From: Streptomyces clavifer
GTDB taxonomy: Bacteria > Actinomycetota > Actinomycetes > Streptomycetales > Streptomycetaceae
NCBI GenBank assembly: GCA_014651175.1
Contig: BMWJ01000008.1
Coordinates: forward strand, 1-64,000
Reading direction: 5' to 3'
Length of the DNA stretch: 64,000 nt
Shown: in pieces, positions 25,561 through 34,648 of the stretch
How positions within the stretch are numbered: position 1 is the first letter of the stretch
Layout of the letters: the number at the start of each line of letters is the position of its first letter
Position numbers and translations under genes: made by a program
The notes under the pieces: generated by a model
What the model saw: the letters and a program-made list of their open reading frames with translations, nothing else
Told to the model about the DNA's origin: nothing
Databases searched by the model: none

Positions 25561-27252
25561 ATGAGCAACACGAACACCACGGACGAGCGTGACCTCGGCG
25601 AGGCCGGAGCACAGCTCTCCACCGCCCCGCGCGAGGAGCCCGCGTCCTCCTCCGTACCCGCGATGGGCGTCATCGGATGGGCCCGCTGGTTCTGGCGGCA
25701 GCTCACCTCGATGCGGGTCGCCCTGATCCTGCTCTTCCTGCTGTCGCTCGGCGCCGTCCCCGGCTCGCTGATCCCGCAGAACAGTGTGGACGAACTGAAG
25801 GTGCAGACCTTCAAGGAGGCCCACACCACCGTCACACCGATCTACGAGAAGCTGCAGTTCTTCGACGTCTACAGCTCGGTGTGGTTCTCCGCGATCTACA
25901 TCCTGCTGTTCGTGTCCCTGATCGGGTGCATCGTCCCGCGCACCGGCCAGTTCATCGGCCAGCTGCGCGGCCGTCCGCCCGGTGCCCCGAAGAAGCTGAC
26001 CCGGCTGCCGGCGTACACCACCTGGCGCACCGACGCCGAGCCCGAGCAGGTCCGTGAGGCCGCGCTCGCCGTCCTGCGCAAGCGGCGCTTCCGCTCGCAC
26101 GCGGTGGACGACGCGGTGGCCGCCGAGAAGGGCTATCTTCGCGAGGCCGGCAACCTGATGTTCCACATCGCGCTGATCGTCATGCTGGTGTCCTTCGCCG
26201 GCGGACAGCTCTTCAAGTCCGAGGGCGGCAAGCTGATCGTCGAGGGCGACGGCTTCGCCAACACCCTCACCCAGTACGACGACTTCAAGTCCGGCTCCCT
26301 GTTCGACACCGACGACCTCGCGCCGTTCAGCTTCACCCTGGACGACTTCAAGGGCACGTACGAGCGCAGCGGCCCCCAGCGCGGCACCCCCCGGACCTAC
26401 GAGGCCCGGGTGACGTACTCCGAGGGCGCGGACGGGGCACCGCAGAAGAGGATCATCAGGGTCAACGACCCGCTCGTCGTCGACGGTACGAAGGTCTACC
26501 TCAACGCACACGGCTACGCCCCCGTCATCTCCGTCAAGGACGGCCGGGGCAAGGAGGTCTACCGGTCCGCGGTGCCTCTGCTGCCCATCGACAGCAACGT
26601 CACCTCCACCGGCGCCATCAAGGTGATGGACGGCTACAAGGGTGTCGACGGCAAGAAGACGCAGCTCGGCTTCCAGGCCTTCTTCGTCCCGACGTTCGCC
26701 GGCAGCGGCCAGGGCACGATGTTCTCGCAGTTCCCGGGCGCCGACTACCCGGTGCTGGCGCTCAACGGCTACCACGGCAGCCTCGGCGTCGACTCGGGAC
26801 TGCCGCAGAACGTGTACCAGCTGGACACGGCCAAGATGAAGGAATTCAAGGACGCCAACGGGGACAAGCTGAAGCAGCGCATGCGCCCGGGCGAGACCAT
26901 GAAGCTCCCGGACGGCGCGGGCTCGGTCACCTTCGAGGGCGTCGAGGAGTGGGCCAGCTTCCAGATCACGCGCCAGCCCGCCAGCGGCTGGGCGCTCACC
27001 GGCGCCGTCGCCGCCGTCTTCGGACTCGCCGGATCGCTCTTCATCCAGCGCCGCCGGGTGTGGGTCCGGGCCGTGCGGGGCGCGGACGGCGTGACCGTCG
27101 TCGAGATGGCGGGCCTCGGCCGCAGCGAGTCCACGAGGCTCCCCGAGGAGCTGGGCGACCTCGCGGACGCGGTCCACACCGTGACGCCCACCGCACCCCC
27201 GCCCGCATCCGAGCAACTCTCCGAAGAACCTGCCGAAGGGGCTGAGAAGTGA
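25561..27252 (+). CDS. resB: ResB-like cytochrome c synthase subunit
   Basis: A 563-residue membrane protein. TM helices are near residues 45-65 (MRVALILLFLLSLGAVPGS), 105-125 and 200-215, then a large extracytoplasmic domain (220-480) and a final TM helix near 483-500 followed by an acidic cytoplasmic tail. LGAVPGSLIPQ and the GCIVPRT loop are typical of ResB/Ccs1. With CcsA it forms the System II haem-delivery and ligation complex. It starts 4 nt after ccdA and its stop overlaps the ccsA start. Confidence 0.93.
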   Translation: MSNTNTTDERDLGEAGAQLSTAPREEPASSSVPAMGVIGWARWFWRQLTSMRVALILLFLLSLGAVPGSLIPQNSVDELKVQTFKEAHTTVTPIYEKLQFFDVYSSVWFSAIYILLFVSLIGCIVPRTGQFIGQLRGRPPGAPKKLTRLPAYTTWRTDAEPEQVREAALAVLRKRRFRSHAVDDAVAAEKGYLREAGNLMFHIALIVMLVSFAGGQLFKSEGGKLIVEGDGFANTLTQYDDFKSGSLFDTDDLAPFSFTLDDFKGTYERSGPQRGTPRTYEARVTYSEGADGAPQKRIIRVNDPLVVDGTKVYLNAHGYAPVISVKDGRGKEVYRSAVPLLPIDSNVTSTGAIKVMDGYKGVDGKKTQLGFQAFFVPTFAGSGQGTMFSQFPGADYPVLALNGYHGSLGVDSGLPQNVYQLDTAKMKEFKDANGDKLKQRMRPGETMKLPDGAGSVTFEGVEEWASFQITRQPASGWALTGAVAAVFGLAGSLFIQRRRVWVRAVRGADGVTVVEMAGLGRSESTRLPEELGDLADAVHTVTPTAPPPASEQLSEEPAEGAEK

Positions 27253-28325
27253 ATCTCGCCGCCGCAACCAACGAGAATCTGGCGAGCATCAGCAACACGC
27301 TCATCTACTCGTCGATGGCCGTCTACATGCTGGCCTTCTTCGCGCACATCGCGGAGTGGGTGTTCGGCAGCCGCAGCAAGGTCGGCCGGACCGCCGCCGC
27401 GCTGACCGGAGCGGGCGCCGCCGCTTCCGGGGTGAAGGTCGTGCAGCAGGGCGGCGGCACCGCGGTCCTGGACCGCCCGAAGGTCGTCACCCGGTCCGCC
27501 ACCGGGACCCGGGACGTCCCGGACGGCCCCGGTGCCGCGGGCGGCACCGTCAAGGGCGACCTGTGGGGCCGGATCGCGGTCTCCCTGACCGTCCTGGCCT
27601 TCGCCGTCGAGGCGGGCGGGGTCGTCGCCCGCGCCCTGTCGGTGCAGCGCGCCCCCTGGGGCAACATGTACGAGTTCTCGATCACCTTCTCCACGGTGGC
27701 CGTCGGCGCCTACCTCGTCCTCCTGGCGCTGAAGAAGAACGTCCGCTGGATCGGTCTGCTGCTGGTCACCACGGTCCTGCTGGACCTGGGCATCGCCACC
27801 ACCTGGCTCTACACCGACAGCGCCCAGCTGGTGCCCGCACTGCACTCGTACTGGCTGTGGATCCACGTCTCCACCGCCATCTTCTGCGGTGCCGTCTTCT
27901 ACCTCGGCGCGGTCGGGACCCTGCTCTACCTGTTCCGCGACAGCTACGAGAACAAGCTGGCCAACGGCGGGAACCCGGGCGCCTTCGCCCGGTCGGTCCT
28001 GGAGCGGCTGCCGGCCGCCTCGACCCTCGACAAGTTCTCCTACCGCATCAACGCGGCCGTCTTCCCGCTGTGGACGTTCACGATCATCGCGGGCGCGATC
28101 TGGGCGGGCGACGCCTGGGGCCGCTACTGGGGCTGGGACCCCAAGGAGGTCTGGTCCTTCATCACCTGGGTCGCGTACGCCTGCTACCTGCACGCCCGCG
28201 CGACGGCCGGCTGGAAGGGCCGCAAGGCCGCCTACCTGGCGCTGATCGCCTTCGGCTGCTGGCTGTTCAACTACTACGGCGTGAACATCTTCGTCACCGG
28301 CAAGCACTCCTACGCCGACGTCTGA
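27249..28325 (+). CDS. ccsA: CcsA-family haem-handling cytochrome c synthase subunit
   Basis: A 358-residue multi-pass protein. The tryptophan-rich haem motif WGRYWGWDPKEVWSFITW lies near residues 290-307, with conserved histidines in LHSYWLWIHV and the C-terminal TGKHSYADV region. An N-terminal TM helix is followed by a roughly 60-residue cytoplasmic insert rich in Gly/Ala/Val. GTG 27249 overlaps the resB stop. Last gene of the System II operon, closed by a strong terminator. Confidence 0.94.
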   Translation: MNLAAATNENLASISNTLIYSSMAVYMLAFFAHIAEWVFGSRSKVGRTAAALTGAGAAASGVKVVQQGGGTAVLDRPKVVTRSATGTRDVPDGPGAAGGTVKGDLWGRIAVSLTVLAFAVEAGGVVARALSVQRAPWGNMYEFSITFSTVAVGAYLVLLALKKNVRWIGLLLVTTVLLDLGIATTWLYTDSAQLVPALHSYWLWIHVSTAIFCGAVFYLGAVGTLLYLFRDSYENKLANGGNPGAFARSVLERLPAASTLDKFSYRINAAVFPLWTFTIIAGAIWAGDAWGRYWGWDPKEVWSFITWVAYACYLHARATAGWKGRKAAYLALIAFGCWLFNYYGVNIFVTGKHSYADV

Positions 28326-28335
28326 GCACCGCACG

Positions 28336-28377
28336 GACGAAGGGCGCGATCCGCTTCCGCGGACCGCGCCCTTCGTC
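28336..28377. terminator. Strong bidirectional terminator after ccsA
   Basis: A 19-bp stem (28336-28354 with 28359-28377, one A-C mismatch) and TTCC loop between convergent ccsA and the aldehyde dehydrogenase gene. Confidence 0.9.
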
Positions 28378-28398
28378 ATTCCCCGCCGTTGTCGGGGG

Positions 28399-29742
28399 TC
28401 ACCGGGTCAGCGGGGTGTCCAGGACCGCCTTGCGGTGGCTGAACGTCTCCAGTGAGTACCGGCCGTGGTAGTTGCCCATGCCGCTCTCGCCGACCCCGCC
28501 GAACGGCAGGTCGGAGACGGTCAGATGGGCCAGCGGCAGACCGATGCCCACCCCGCCCGACGAGGTCTCGGCCAGCAGCCGCTCCCGCACGGCGGGGGAC
28601 TGCGTGAAGGCGTACAGCGCCAGCGGCTTGTCCCGGTCGTTGATGAAGCCGATGGCCCCGTCCAGTCCGTCGACCGTCACGATGGGCAGCACGGGGCCGA
28701 AGATCTCCTCGCGCATCACGGGGGCGTCCGGTGCCACATCGGCCAGCACGGTCGGTGCGATGTACTTGCCGGCCCGGTCGTGGGCGCCGCCCGTCACGGT
28801 GCGGCCGGAGTCCAGGAGCCCGACCAGCCGGTCGAAGTGGCGCTCGTTCACGATCCGCCCGTACTCCGGGTGGGCGGAGGGGTCCTGCCCGTACAGCCCC
28901 TCGACCGCCGCCGCGAGGGCGTCGGCCAGGGCGGGCGCGGTCTCCGGGTCGGTCAGGACGTAGTCGGGGGCGACGCACGTCTGGCCGGCGTTGAGGAACT
29001 TCCCCGCGGCGAGCCGGGCGGCCACCGTGCCCAGATCCGTGTCGCGGTCGACGAACGCCGGTGACTTGCCGCCCAGTTCGAGGGTGACCGGGGTGAGGTG
29101 GCGGGCCGCGGCGGTCATGACGATCCGGCCGACCGTGCCGTTGCCCGTGTAGAAGATGTGGTCGAAGCGCTCGGCGAGCAGTGCGGTCGTCTCCGGGACC
29201 GCCCCCTCCACCACGGCGACCGCGTCCGTGTCCAGATAGCGCGGCAGCAGCCGGGCCACGGCGGCCGAGGTCGCGGGCGCCAGCTCGCTGGGCTTGGCGA
29301 CCACGGCGTTGCCCGCGGCCAGCGTGCCGACGACGGGCGCGAGCAGCAGCTGCACCGGATAGTTCCACGGCGCGATGACGAGGACGACCCCGAGCGGGTC
29401 CTGCACGGTGTGCGCGGAAGCCCCGGCGAGGGCCTCCGGCACGGGGGCGGGCTCGGGACGCAGCCAGTCCTCCAGCCGCTCCAGGGTGTGGTCGATCTCG
29501 CGGACCGTGAAGTCGATCTCGGTCCGGTAGGCCTCCTTGCGGCTCTTGCCGAGGTCGGCGCGCAGGGCCTCGGCGAGCTCGTCACCGGCCTCGGTGAGCA
29601 GGGCGCGCAGGCGCGTCAGCTGACCGGTGCGCCAGGCGAGGTCCCTGGTGCGTCCGGTACGGAAGGTGGCACGGAGGCGGGCGACGACCTCGGCCGCGGT
29701 CTCCGCGGCCTGGTCGGTCTCCGCGGTCCTGGCGGCGCTCAC
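28399..29742 (-). CDS. Aldehyde dehydrogenase (NAD(P)-dependent)
   Basis: A 447-residue class-3-like ALDH. It shows VLVIAPWNYPVQLLLAP, the glutamate motif LELGGKSPAFV and the catalytic cysteine in FLNAGQTCVAPDYVL; the end has LPFGGVGESGMGNYHG. GTG 29742 overlaps the stop of the DJ-1 gene (GTGA), so the two are co-translated. Class-3 ALDHs oxidise aliphatic or aromatic aldehydes. With a DJ-1-type protein and a MarR repressor it suggests an electrophile/aldehyde defence operon (inference). Confidence 0.92.
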   Translation of the reverse strand: MSAARTAETDQAAETAAEVVARLRATFRTGRTRDLAWRTGQLTRLRALLTEAGDELAEALRADLGKSRKEAYRTEIDFTVREIDHTLERLEDWLRPEPAPVPEALAGASAHTVQDPLGVVLVIAPWNYPVQLLLAPVVGTLAAGNAVVAKPSELAPATSAAVARLLPRYLDTDAVAVVEGAVPETTALLAERFDHIFYTGNGTVGRIVMTAAARHLTPVTLELGGKSPAFVDRDTDLGTVAARLAAGKFLNAGQTCVAPDYVLTDPETAPALADALAAAVEGLYGQDPSAHPEYGRIVNERHFDRLVGLLDSGRTVTGGAHDRAGKYIAPTVLADVAPDAPVMREEIFGPVLPIVTVDGLDGAIGFINDRDKPLALYAFTQSPAVRERLLAETSSGGVGIGLPLAHLTVSDLPFGGVGESGMGNYHGRYSLETFSHRKAVLDTPLTR

Positions 29743-30434
29743 AGGGCCGCCAGGATCTCGCGCGCCAGCTGCTCCGAGGAGGCCGGGTTCTGACCGGTGT
29801 GCAGGGTGCGGTCGTGCACGGTGTACGGCCCCCAGGGATCCCCGGCGGAGTAGTCCGCGCCGAGCTCCACGAGGCGGTTCTCCAGCAGCCAGGGGGCCTT
29901 GTCGGCCAGGCCGGCCTGGGTCTCCTCCATGTTGCTGAAGCCGGTCAGCCGGTAGCCGGTGAAGGGCCAGCTGCCGTCCTCGCGGCGGGCGGCGAGCAGC
30001 GCGGCGGGGGCGTGGCACAGGACGCCCAGGTGCGTGCCGGAGTCCAGGGCGGCGGTGAGCAGCCGGCCGGACGCCTCGCTGACGGCCAGGTCCTCCATGG
30101 GGCCGTGGCCGCCCGGGTAGAAGACGACGTCGTACGAGGTGGGGACGACGTCCTCCAGCCGCGCGGGGATGCGGAGCGTCTCGTCGATCGCCGCGAGGTA
30201 CGAGGCGACGGCGTCGGCCTGTTCCTGGCCCCCGTTGGCCTCGGCGGCGAGGCTGGCGGTGTCCACGGTGGGGGCCACACCGCCCGGGGTGGCGACGGTG
30301 ATGTCGAATCCGGCCTGGGTGAAGACGCGGTGCGGGGCGGCGAGCTCCTCGGCCCAGAAGCCGGTCGGGTGGGTGGTGCCGTCGTTCAGGGTCCAGTGGT
30401 CGGCACCGGTGAGGACGAAGAGTACGGAGGGCAT
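29739..30434 (-). CDS. DJ-1/PfpI family protein (HchA-like)
   Basis: A 231-residue DJ-1-superfamily member. The nucleophilic elbow is LGVLCHAPAALL with the conserved Cys; a catalytic-site Glu lies in GFWAEELAAPH, and the GGHGPMEDL loop is as in type 1 glutamine amidotransferase-like/Hsp31 proteins. Such enzymes act as glyoxalase III or protein/nucleotide deglycase candidates. First gene of the DJ-1-ALDH operon and divergent from marR. ATG 30434 follows GGGAG. Confidence 0.9.
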   Translation of the reverse strand: MPSVLFVLTGADHWTLNDGTTHPTGFWAEELAAPHRVFTQAGFDITVATPGGVAPTVDTASLAAEANGGQEQADAVASYLAAIDETLRIPARLEDVVPTSYDVVFYPGGHGPMEDLAVSEASGRLLTAALDSGTHLGVLCHAPAALLAARREDGSWPFTGYRLTGFSNMEETQAGLADKAPWLLENRLVELGADYSAGDPWGPYTVHDRTLHTGQNPASSEQLAREILAAL

Positions 30435-30475
30435 GGGGGGTGCTCCCTACGAGACGATGTGCTGGTGGTGAGCAA

Positions 30476-30530
30476 GCTTGATATCATCAAGCATTACATT
30501 CATGTAACTGCCAAAAGTTGAGCATGTCAA
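30476..30530 (-). promoter_or_regulatory. DJ-1/ALDH promoter with two inverted repeats
   Basis: On the minus strand TTGACA (30530-30525), a 17-nt spacer and TTACAT (30507-30502) form a near-consensus promoter. The -10 box lies within an inverted repeat at 30494-30507 (TTACAT-TC-ATGTAA). A second repeat at 30476-30492 (GCTTGAT-ATC-ATCAAGC) covers the start-site area. These are typical MarR repressor sites, so the divergent marR product probably represses this operon. TTGATA (30479) and TGTAAC (30503) could form an overlapping marR promoter. Confidence 0.7.
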
Positions 30531-30603
30531 ATTAATGCGGGTGCGTGGCGGATACTGTTCCGGGCCTCCGGGCCACGCGTACCGATCGAAGGATGACCGA
30601 ACC

Positions 30604-31044
30604 ATGACGACGGAACCGGCACCCCGCGCCGTCCCTACTCCGGACGAACTGCTGGAACCCCTCGCGGTCGTCGTCCGCGGCCACCACGACGACCTCACCG
30701 CCGTCGCCGCCCGCCACGGCCTCAGCACCTCGCAGGCGCGGGCGCTGATCGCCCTCAACGAGCCCATGCCCATGAGCGCGCTGGCCCATCACCTGGTGTG
30801 CGACGCGTCCAACGCCACCGGCCTCATCGGCCGCATGGAGGCCCGGGGCCTGGTCACCCGCACCCCGTCGCCGGAGGACCGCCGCTCGAAGGTCGCCGCC
30901 CGCACGGCGGAGGGCACCGATCTGGCGCACCGCATCCGCGCCGAGATGCGCGTCGTGCACGGCGCCCTGGAGGCGCTCACCCCGCGGGAGCGCACGGCGC
31001 TGCTGCCCCTGCTCAACCGGCTGGGACAGCTGCTGTCGTCATGA
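30604..31044 (+). CDS. MarR-family regulator, likely of the DJ-1/ALDH operon
   Basis: A 146-residue MarR protein: PMPMSALAHHLVCDASNATGLIGRMEARGL is the HTH and TRTPSPEDRRSKVAART the wing with the DR motif. There is a single cysteine in the recognition region (LVCDASN), which could give redox sensing as in OhrR-type proteins, but that is speculation. ATG 30604 with GAAGGA at about 10 nt. Divergent from DJ-1 across 169 nt containing two inverted repeats. Confidence 0.9.
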   Translation: MTTEPAPRAVPTPDELLEPLAVVVRGHHDDLTAVAARHGLSTSQARALIALNEPMPMSALAHHLVCDASNATGLIGRMEARGLVTRTPSPEDRRSKVAARTAEGTDLAHRIRAEMRVVHGALEALTPRERTALLPLLNRLGQLLSS

Positions 31045-31067
31045 GCCGGCCGGTCCGGCCCCACTCC

Positions 31068-31514
31068 TCATGACGAGGCGTCCCCGGATCCCGCCCCGCC
31101 CTCGCGGCGCTCGATCTCCTCCTCGCGGCGGCGCAGGTCCGCCTCCCAGTCCTTGAGGGCCGACTCGTCCTTGGCGGCGTCGGTCTTACCCGCCTCGGGC
31201 TTCCCCGCGTCGGACTTCCCCGCGTCGGTCTTCTCGTCCTTCAGGGACTTGAGGAAGTCGGGATTGTCGTCGGGCGCCACCCACGTGGAGCGGCGGCCCC
31301 GGTGCCACTCGGAGGGCGCACGGCCCCCGGAGGAGGCCCGCTTCCTGCCCGCGGCGAGCCAGACGATCGGACCGACGATCCAGAACAGCAGGATGATGAA
31401 GACCCAGGCCACCTTCGGCAGGTGCTTGACCTCGTCCTCCGGGGTGTTCAGGCAGTCGATGAACGCGTAGATCGTCAGCGCCAGCGGCAGGAGGTACATC
31501 AGGGCCCTGAGCAT
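31068..31514 (-). CDS. PLDc_N domain membrane protein
   Basis: A 148-residue protein with two N-terminal TM helices (RALMYLLPLALTIYAFIDCL and KVAWVFIILLFWIVGPIVWL), the phospholipase D nuclease N-terminal (PLDc_N) signature, but no phospholipase domain. The cytoplasmic remainder is highly charged: a repeated DAGKSDAGKPEAGKTDA stretch and a coiled-coil-like LRRREEEIERREGG end. ATG 31514. Divergent from mqnL. Function unknown. Confidence 0.88.
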   Translation of the reverse strand: MLRALMYLLPLALTIYAFIDCLNTPEDEVKHLPKVAWVFIILLFWIVGPIVWLAAGRKRASSGGRAPSEWHRGRRSTWVAPDDNPDFLKSLKDEKTDAGKSDAGKPEAGKTDAAKDESALKDWEADLRRREEEIERREGGAGSGDASS

Positions 31515-31604
31515 GGTGGAAGGTCCCCCCGAGAAGAGGTGAGGGGGCGCACTGTCCCGCCCCGGTGACGGGCCAAGGGTAGCGGGTGGCCGATACTGGA
31601 CGGC

Positions 31605-33062
31605 ATGGCTTACGACGATCTTCGCTCCCTGCTCCGTGCTCTGGAGCGCGAGGGCGATCTCAAGCGCATCAAGGCCGAGGTCGACCCGTACCTGGAGGTC
31701 GGCGAGATCGTCGACCGGGTGAACAAGGCGGGCGGGCCCGCTCTGCTCTTCGAGAACGTCAAGGGGGCGTCCATGCCCCTGGCCATGAACGTCTTCGGGA
31801 CGGACAGACGGCTGCTCAAGGCGCTCGGGCTGAAGTCCTACGCCGAGATCAGCGACAAGATCGGCGGGCTCCTCAAGCCGGAACTGCCGCAGGGCTTCGT
31901 CGGGATCCGCGAGGCGTTCGGGAAGCTCGGCGCGGTGACGCACCTGCCGCCGAAGAAGGTGAAGAGCGACAGCGCGCCCGTCCAGGAGGTCGTCCTGACC
32001 GGCGACGACGTGGACCTGGAGCAGCTGCCCGCACTCTTCACCTGGCCGGAGGACGGCGGCTCCTTCTTCAACCTGGGTCTCACGCACACCAAGGACCCCG
32101 AGACCGGCATCCGCAATCTGGGGCTCTACCGCCTCCAGCGCCACGACAAGCGCACCATCGGCATGCACTGGCAGATCCACAAGGACAGCCGGAACCACTA
32201 CCAGGTCGCGGCCAGGCGCGGCGAGCGGCTGCCCGTCGCCATCGCGTTCGGGGCACCGCCCGCGGTGACGTACGCCTCCACGGCCCCGCTGCCCGGAGAC
32301 ATCGACGAGTACCTCTTCGCCGGCTTCGTCCAGGGCAAGCGGATCGAGATGGTCGACTGCAAGACCGTCCCGCTCCAGGTCCCGGCGCAGGCCGAGGTCG
32401 TCATCGAGGGATGGCTGGAACCGGGCGAGATGCTGCCCGAGGGCCCGTTCGGTGACCACACGGGCTTCTACACGCCGCAGGAACCGTTCCCCGCGCTGAC
32501 GATCGACTGTGTGACCATGCGCAAGCGGCCGCTGCTGCAGTCGATCGTGGTGGGCCGGCCGCCGACCGAGGACGGCCCGCTGGGCCGGGCCACGGAGCGG
32601 TTCTTCCTGCCGCTGCTCAAGATCATCATCCCGGACATCGTGGACTACCACCTGCCCGAGGCCGGCGGCTTCCACAACTGCGCGATCATCTCGATCGACA
32701 AGAAGTACCCCAAGCACGCCCAGAAGGTCATGAGCGCCGTCTGGGGCGCCCACATGATGTCGCTGACCAAGCTGATCGTGGTCGTGGACGCCGACTGCGA
32801 CGTCCACGACCTGCACGAGGTCGCGTGGCGGGCGCTCGGCAACACCGACTACGCCCGGGACCTGCTGCTCACCGAAGGGCCGGTCGACCATCTCGACCAC
32901 GCTTCCTACCAGCAGTTCTGGGGTGGCAAGGCGGGCATCGACGCGACGCGCAAGCTGCCCGAGGAGGGCTACACGCGGGACGGGGGCTGGCCCGAGATGG
33001 TCGAGTCCGACCCGGACACGGCGGCGAAGGTCGACCGCCGTTGGAAGGAGTACGGCCTGTGA
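31605..33062 (+). CDS. mqnL: MqnL, UbiD-family decarboxylase of the futalosine menaquinone pathway
   Basis: A 485-residue prFMN-dependent decarboxylase. UbiD features include YLEVGEIVDRV at the N-terminus, GPFGDHTGFYTPQEPFPAL (metal and prFMN-binding Glu/His region) and CDVHDLHEVAWRALGNTDY. In Streptomyces the UbiD homolog beside a UbiA and UbiX acts on 1,4-dihydroxy-6-naphthoate derivatives late in the futalosine pathway. Here mqnP overlaps by 4 nt and mqnM lies 1.6 kb downstream, so the assignment rests on family plus context. Confidence 0.93.
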   Translation: MAYDDLRSLLRALEREGDLKRIKAEVDPYLEVGEIVDRVNKAGGPALLFENVKGASMPLAMNVFGTDRRLLKALGLKSYAEISDKIGGLLKPELPQGFVGIREAFGKLGAVTHLPPKKVKSDSAPVQEVVLTGDDVDLEQLPALFTWPEDGGSFFNLGLTHTKDPETGIRNLGLYRLQRHDKRTIGMHWQIHKDSRNHYQVAARRGERLPVAIAFGAPPAVTYASTAPLPGDIDEYLFAGFVQGKRIEMVDCKTVPLQVPAQAEVVIEGWLEPGEMLPEGPFGDHTGFYTPQEPFPALTIDCVTMRKRPLLQSIVVGRPPTEDGPLGRATERFFLPLLKIIIPDIVDYHLPEAGGFHNCAIISIDKKYPKHAQKVMSAVWGAHMMSLTKLIVVVDADCDVHDLHEVAWRALGNTDYARDLLLTEGPVDHLDHASYQQFWGGKAGIDATRKLPEEGYTRDGGWPEMVESDPDTAAKVDRRWKEYGL

Positions 33063-33964
33063 GTGCCTCCGCCGCCGCGGTGCCTCAGCCGCGCAGCAAG
33101 CCCCGCGCCTTCCTGCGGCTGGTGATGATCGAGCACTCGGTCTTCGCGCTGCCCTTCGCGTACATCGCCGCGCTGACCGCGATGTTCCAGCTGGACAAGG
33201 ACATCCACTGGGGCACGCTGCTGCTGGTGACCGTCGCCATGGTCGGGCTGCGGACGTTCGCGATGGCCGCCAACCGCATCATCGACCGGGAGATCGACGC
33301 CCGTAACCCGCGTACGGCGGGACGGGAGCTGGTCACCGGGGCGGTGTCGGTGAAGTCGGCGTGGACCGGCGCGGCCGTCGCCCTCGTCGTGTTCCTGGGG
33401 GCCGCCGCCCTGCTGAACCCGCTCTGCCTGGTGCTGGCGCCGGTCGCCGTCGTACCGATGGTGGTCTACCCGTACGGCAAGCGGTTCACGAACTTCCCGC
33501 ACGCGATCCTCGGCATCGCCCAGGCGATCGGGCCGATCGGGGCCTGGCTGGCGGTCACCGGCAGCTGGTCGTGGGACGCGGTGATCCTGGGGCTGGCCGT
33601 CGGGATCTGGATCGGCGGCTTCGACCTGATCTTCGCCTGCCAGGACGTGCGGGCCGACCGGGCCCACGGGGTGCTCTCCTTCCCGGCGCGCTTCGGCATC
33701 CCGGCGGCGCTGTGGGGCGCGCGGGTCTGCCACCTCGTGACGACCGGACTGCTGGTCTGGTTCGGTCTGGCGACGGAGGCGGGGCTCTTCTACTGGATCG
33801 GCATGGTGATCGTCGCCGTGGCCTTCGTCTACGAGCACCGGGTCGTGCGACCGCACGACCTGTCGCGGCTGAACCGGGCGTTCTTCTCGGTCAACGGCTT
33901 CATCGGGATCGCGCTGTTCGCCTGCGCGCTGCTCGACCTGCTGGTGCGCGGTCTCACACCGTGA
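33059..33964 (+). CDS. mqnP: MqnP, UbiA-family prenyltransferase (menaquinone)
   Basis: A 301-residue integral membrane prenyltransferase. The first Asp-rich motif is NRIIDREIDARNPRT, the second DLIFACQDVRADRAHG; about nine TM helices. It attaches the isoprenoid chain to the 6-naphthoate head group, using prFMN-linked decarboxylation by MqnL afterwards. GTG 33059 overlaps the mqnL stop. Its 3' end overlaps the convergent rhomboid gene by 11 nt. Confidence 0.93.
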   Translation: MSASAAAVPQPRSKPRAFLRLVMIEHSVFALPFAYIAALTAMFQLDKDIHWGTLLLVTVAMVGLRTFAMAANRIIDREIDARNPRTAGRELVTGAVSVKSAWTGAAVALVVFLGAAALLNPLCLVLAPVAVVPMVVYPYGKRFTNFPHAILGIAQAIGPIGAWLAVTGSWSWDAVILGLAVGIWIGGFDLIFACQDVRADRAHGVLSFPARFGIPAALWGARVCHLVTTGLLVWFGLATEAGLFYWIGMVIVAVAFVYEHRVVRPHDLSRLNRAFFSVNGFIGIALFACALLDLLVRGLTP

Positions 33965-34553
33965 CGGCACCGGCCGGGCGGCGGGGGCGGCGGAGGACGA
34001 AGGCCGCCGCCACCCCGCCCACGAGGCCGAAGAGGTGGCCCTGCCAGCTGATGCCGGAGTCGGTCGGCAGTACGCCCCAGAGCAGTGAGCCGTAGACGGC
34101 GGCGATGATCAGACCGACCACGATGTCGAGCGGGCGCCGGTCCACGAACCCGCGGACCAGCAGATAGCCGAACAGGCCGAAGACCACACCGGACGCGCCG
34201 AGCGTGACCGTGTTCGGCGGCGCGGTCAGCCAGACACCGAGGCCGCCCGTCACGATCACCACGAGGACCACGGCGGCGAACCTGCGTATCCCGGCGAGGG
34301 CGGCGATGAAGCCGAGGACCAGCAGCGGGACGCTGTTGGAGGCCACGTGCTCCCACCCGCTGTGCAGGAACGCGGCCGGCACGACGTCGAGCAGCTCGGA
34401 GGGCTCGCGCGGGCTGATGCCGTAGGTGTCCAGGGAGTGGCCGGTCATCGTGTCGATGCCCTCCAGCAGCCACAGGAGCCCGACCCAGGCCAGCATGACC
34501 GCGCCGGCCGTGACGGCTCGTGCGGTGGCGGTCGTAGTGGCACGCGTGCGCAT
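33954..34553 (-). CDS. Rhomboid-family intramembrane serine protease
   Basis: A 199-residue six-TM protein. Catalytic Ser is in LGASGVVFGLFGYL and His in SWQGHLFGLVGG; the oxyanion-site Asn and HxxxN lie in HSGWEHVASNSVPLL. Rhomboids cleave TM segments of client proteins. ATG 34553 follows AGGGGGTGATC. The gene sits antisense between mqnP and mqnM, interrupting the otherwise collinear menaquinone genes; no functional link is evident. Confidence 0.92.
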   Translation of the reverse strand: MRTRATTTATARAVTAGAVMLAWVGLLWLLEGIDTMTGHSLDTYGISPREPSELLDVVPAAFLHSGWEHVASNSVPLLVLGFIAALAGIRRFAAVVLVVIVTGGLGVWLTAPPNTVTLGASGVVFGLFGYLLVRGFVDRRPLDIVVGLIIAAVYGSLLWGVLPTDSGISWQGHLFGLVGGVAAAFVLRRPRRPAGAVTV

Positions 34554-34648
34554 GATCACCCCCTGTTGATGGCTGTTCCCTGTTCCGTCGCAACGAACGG
34601 AGCCCCTGGCTCGGTTCCTCGAGGACGCTCCCGGATAGGCTCGGTGGT

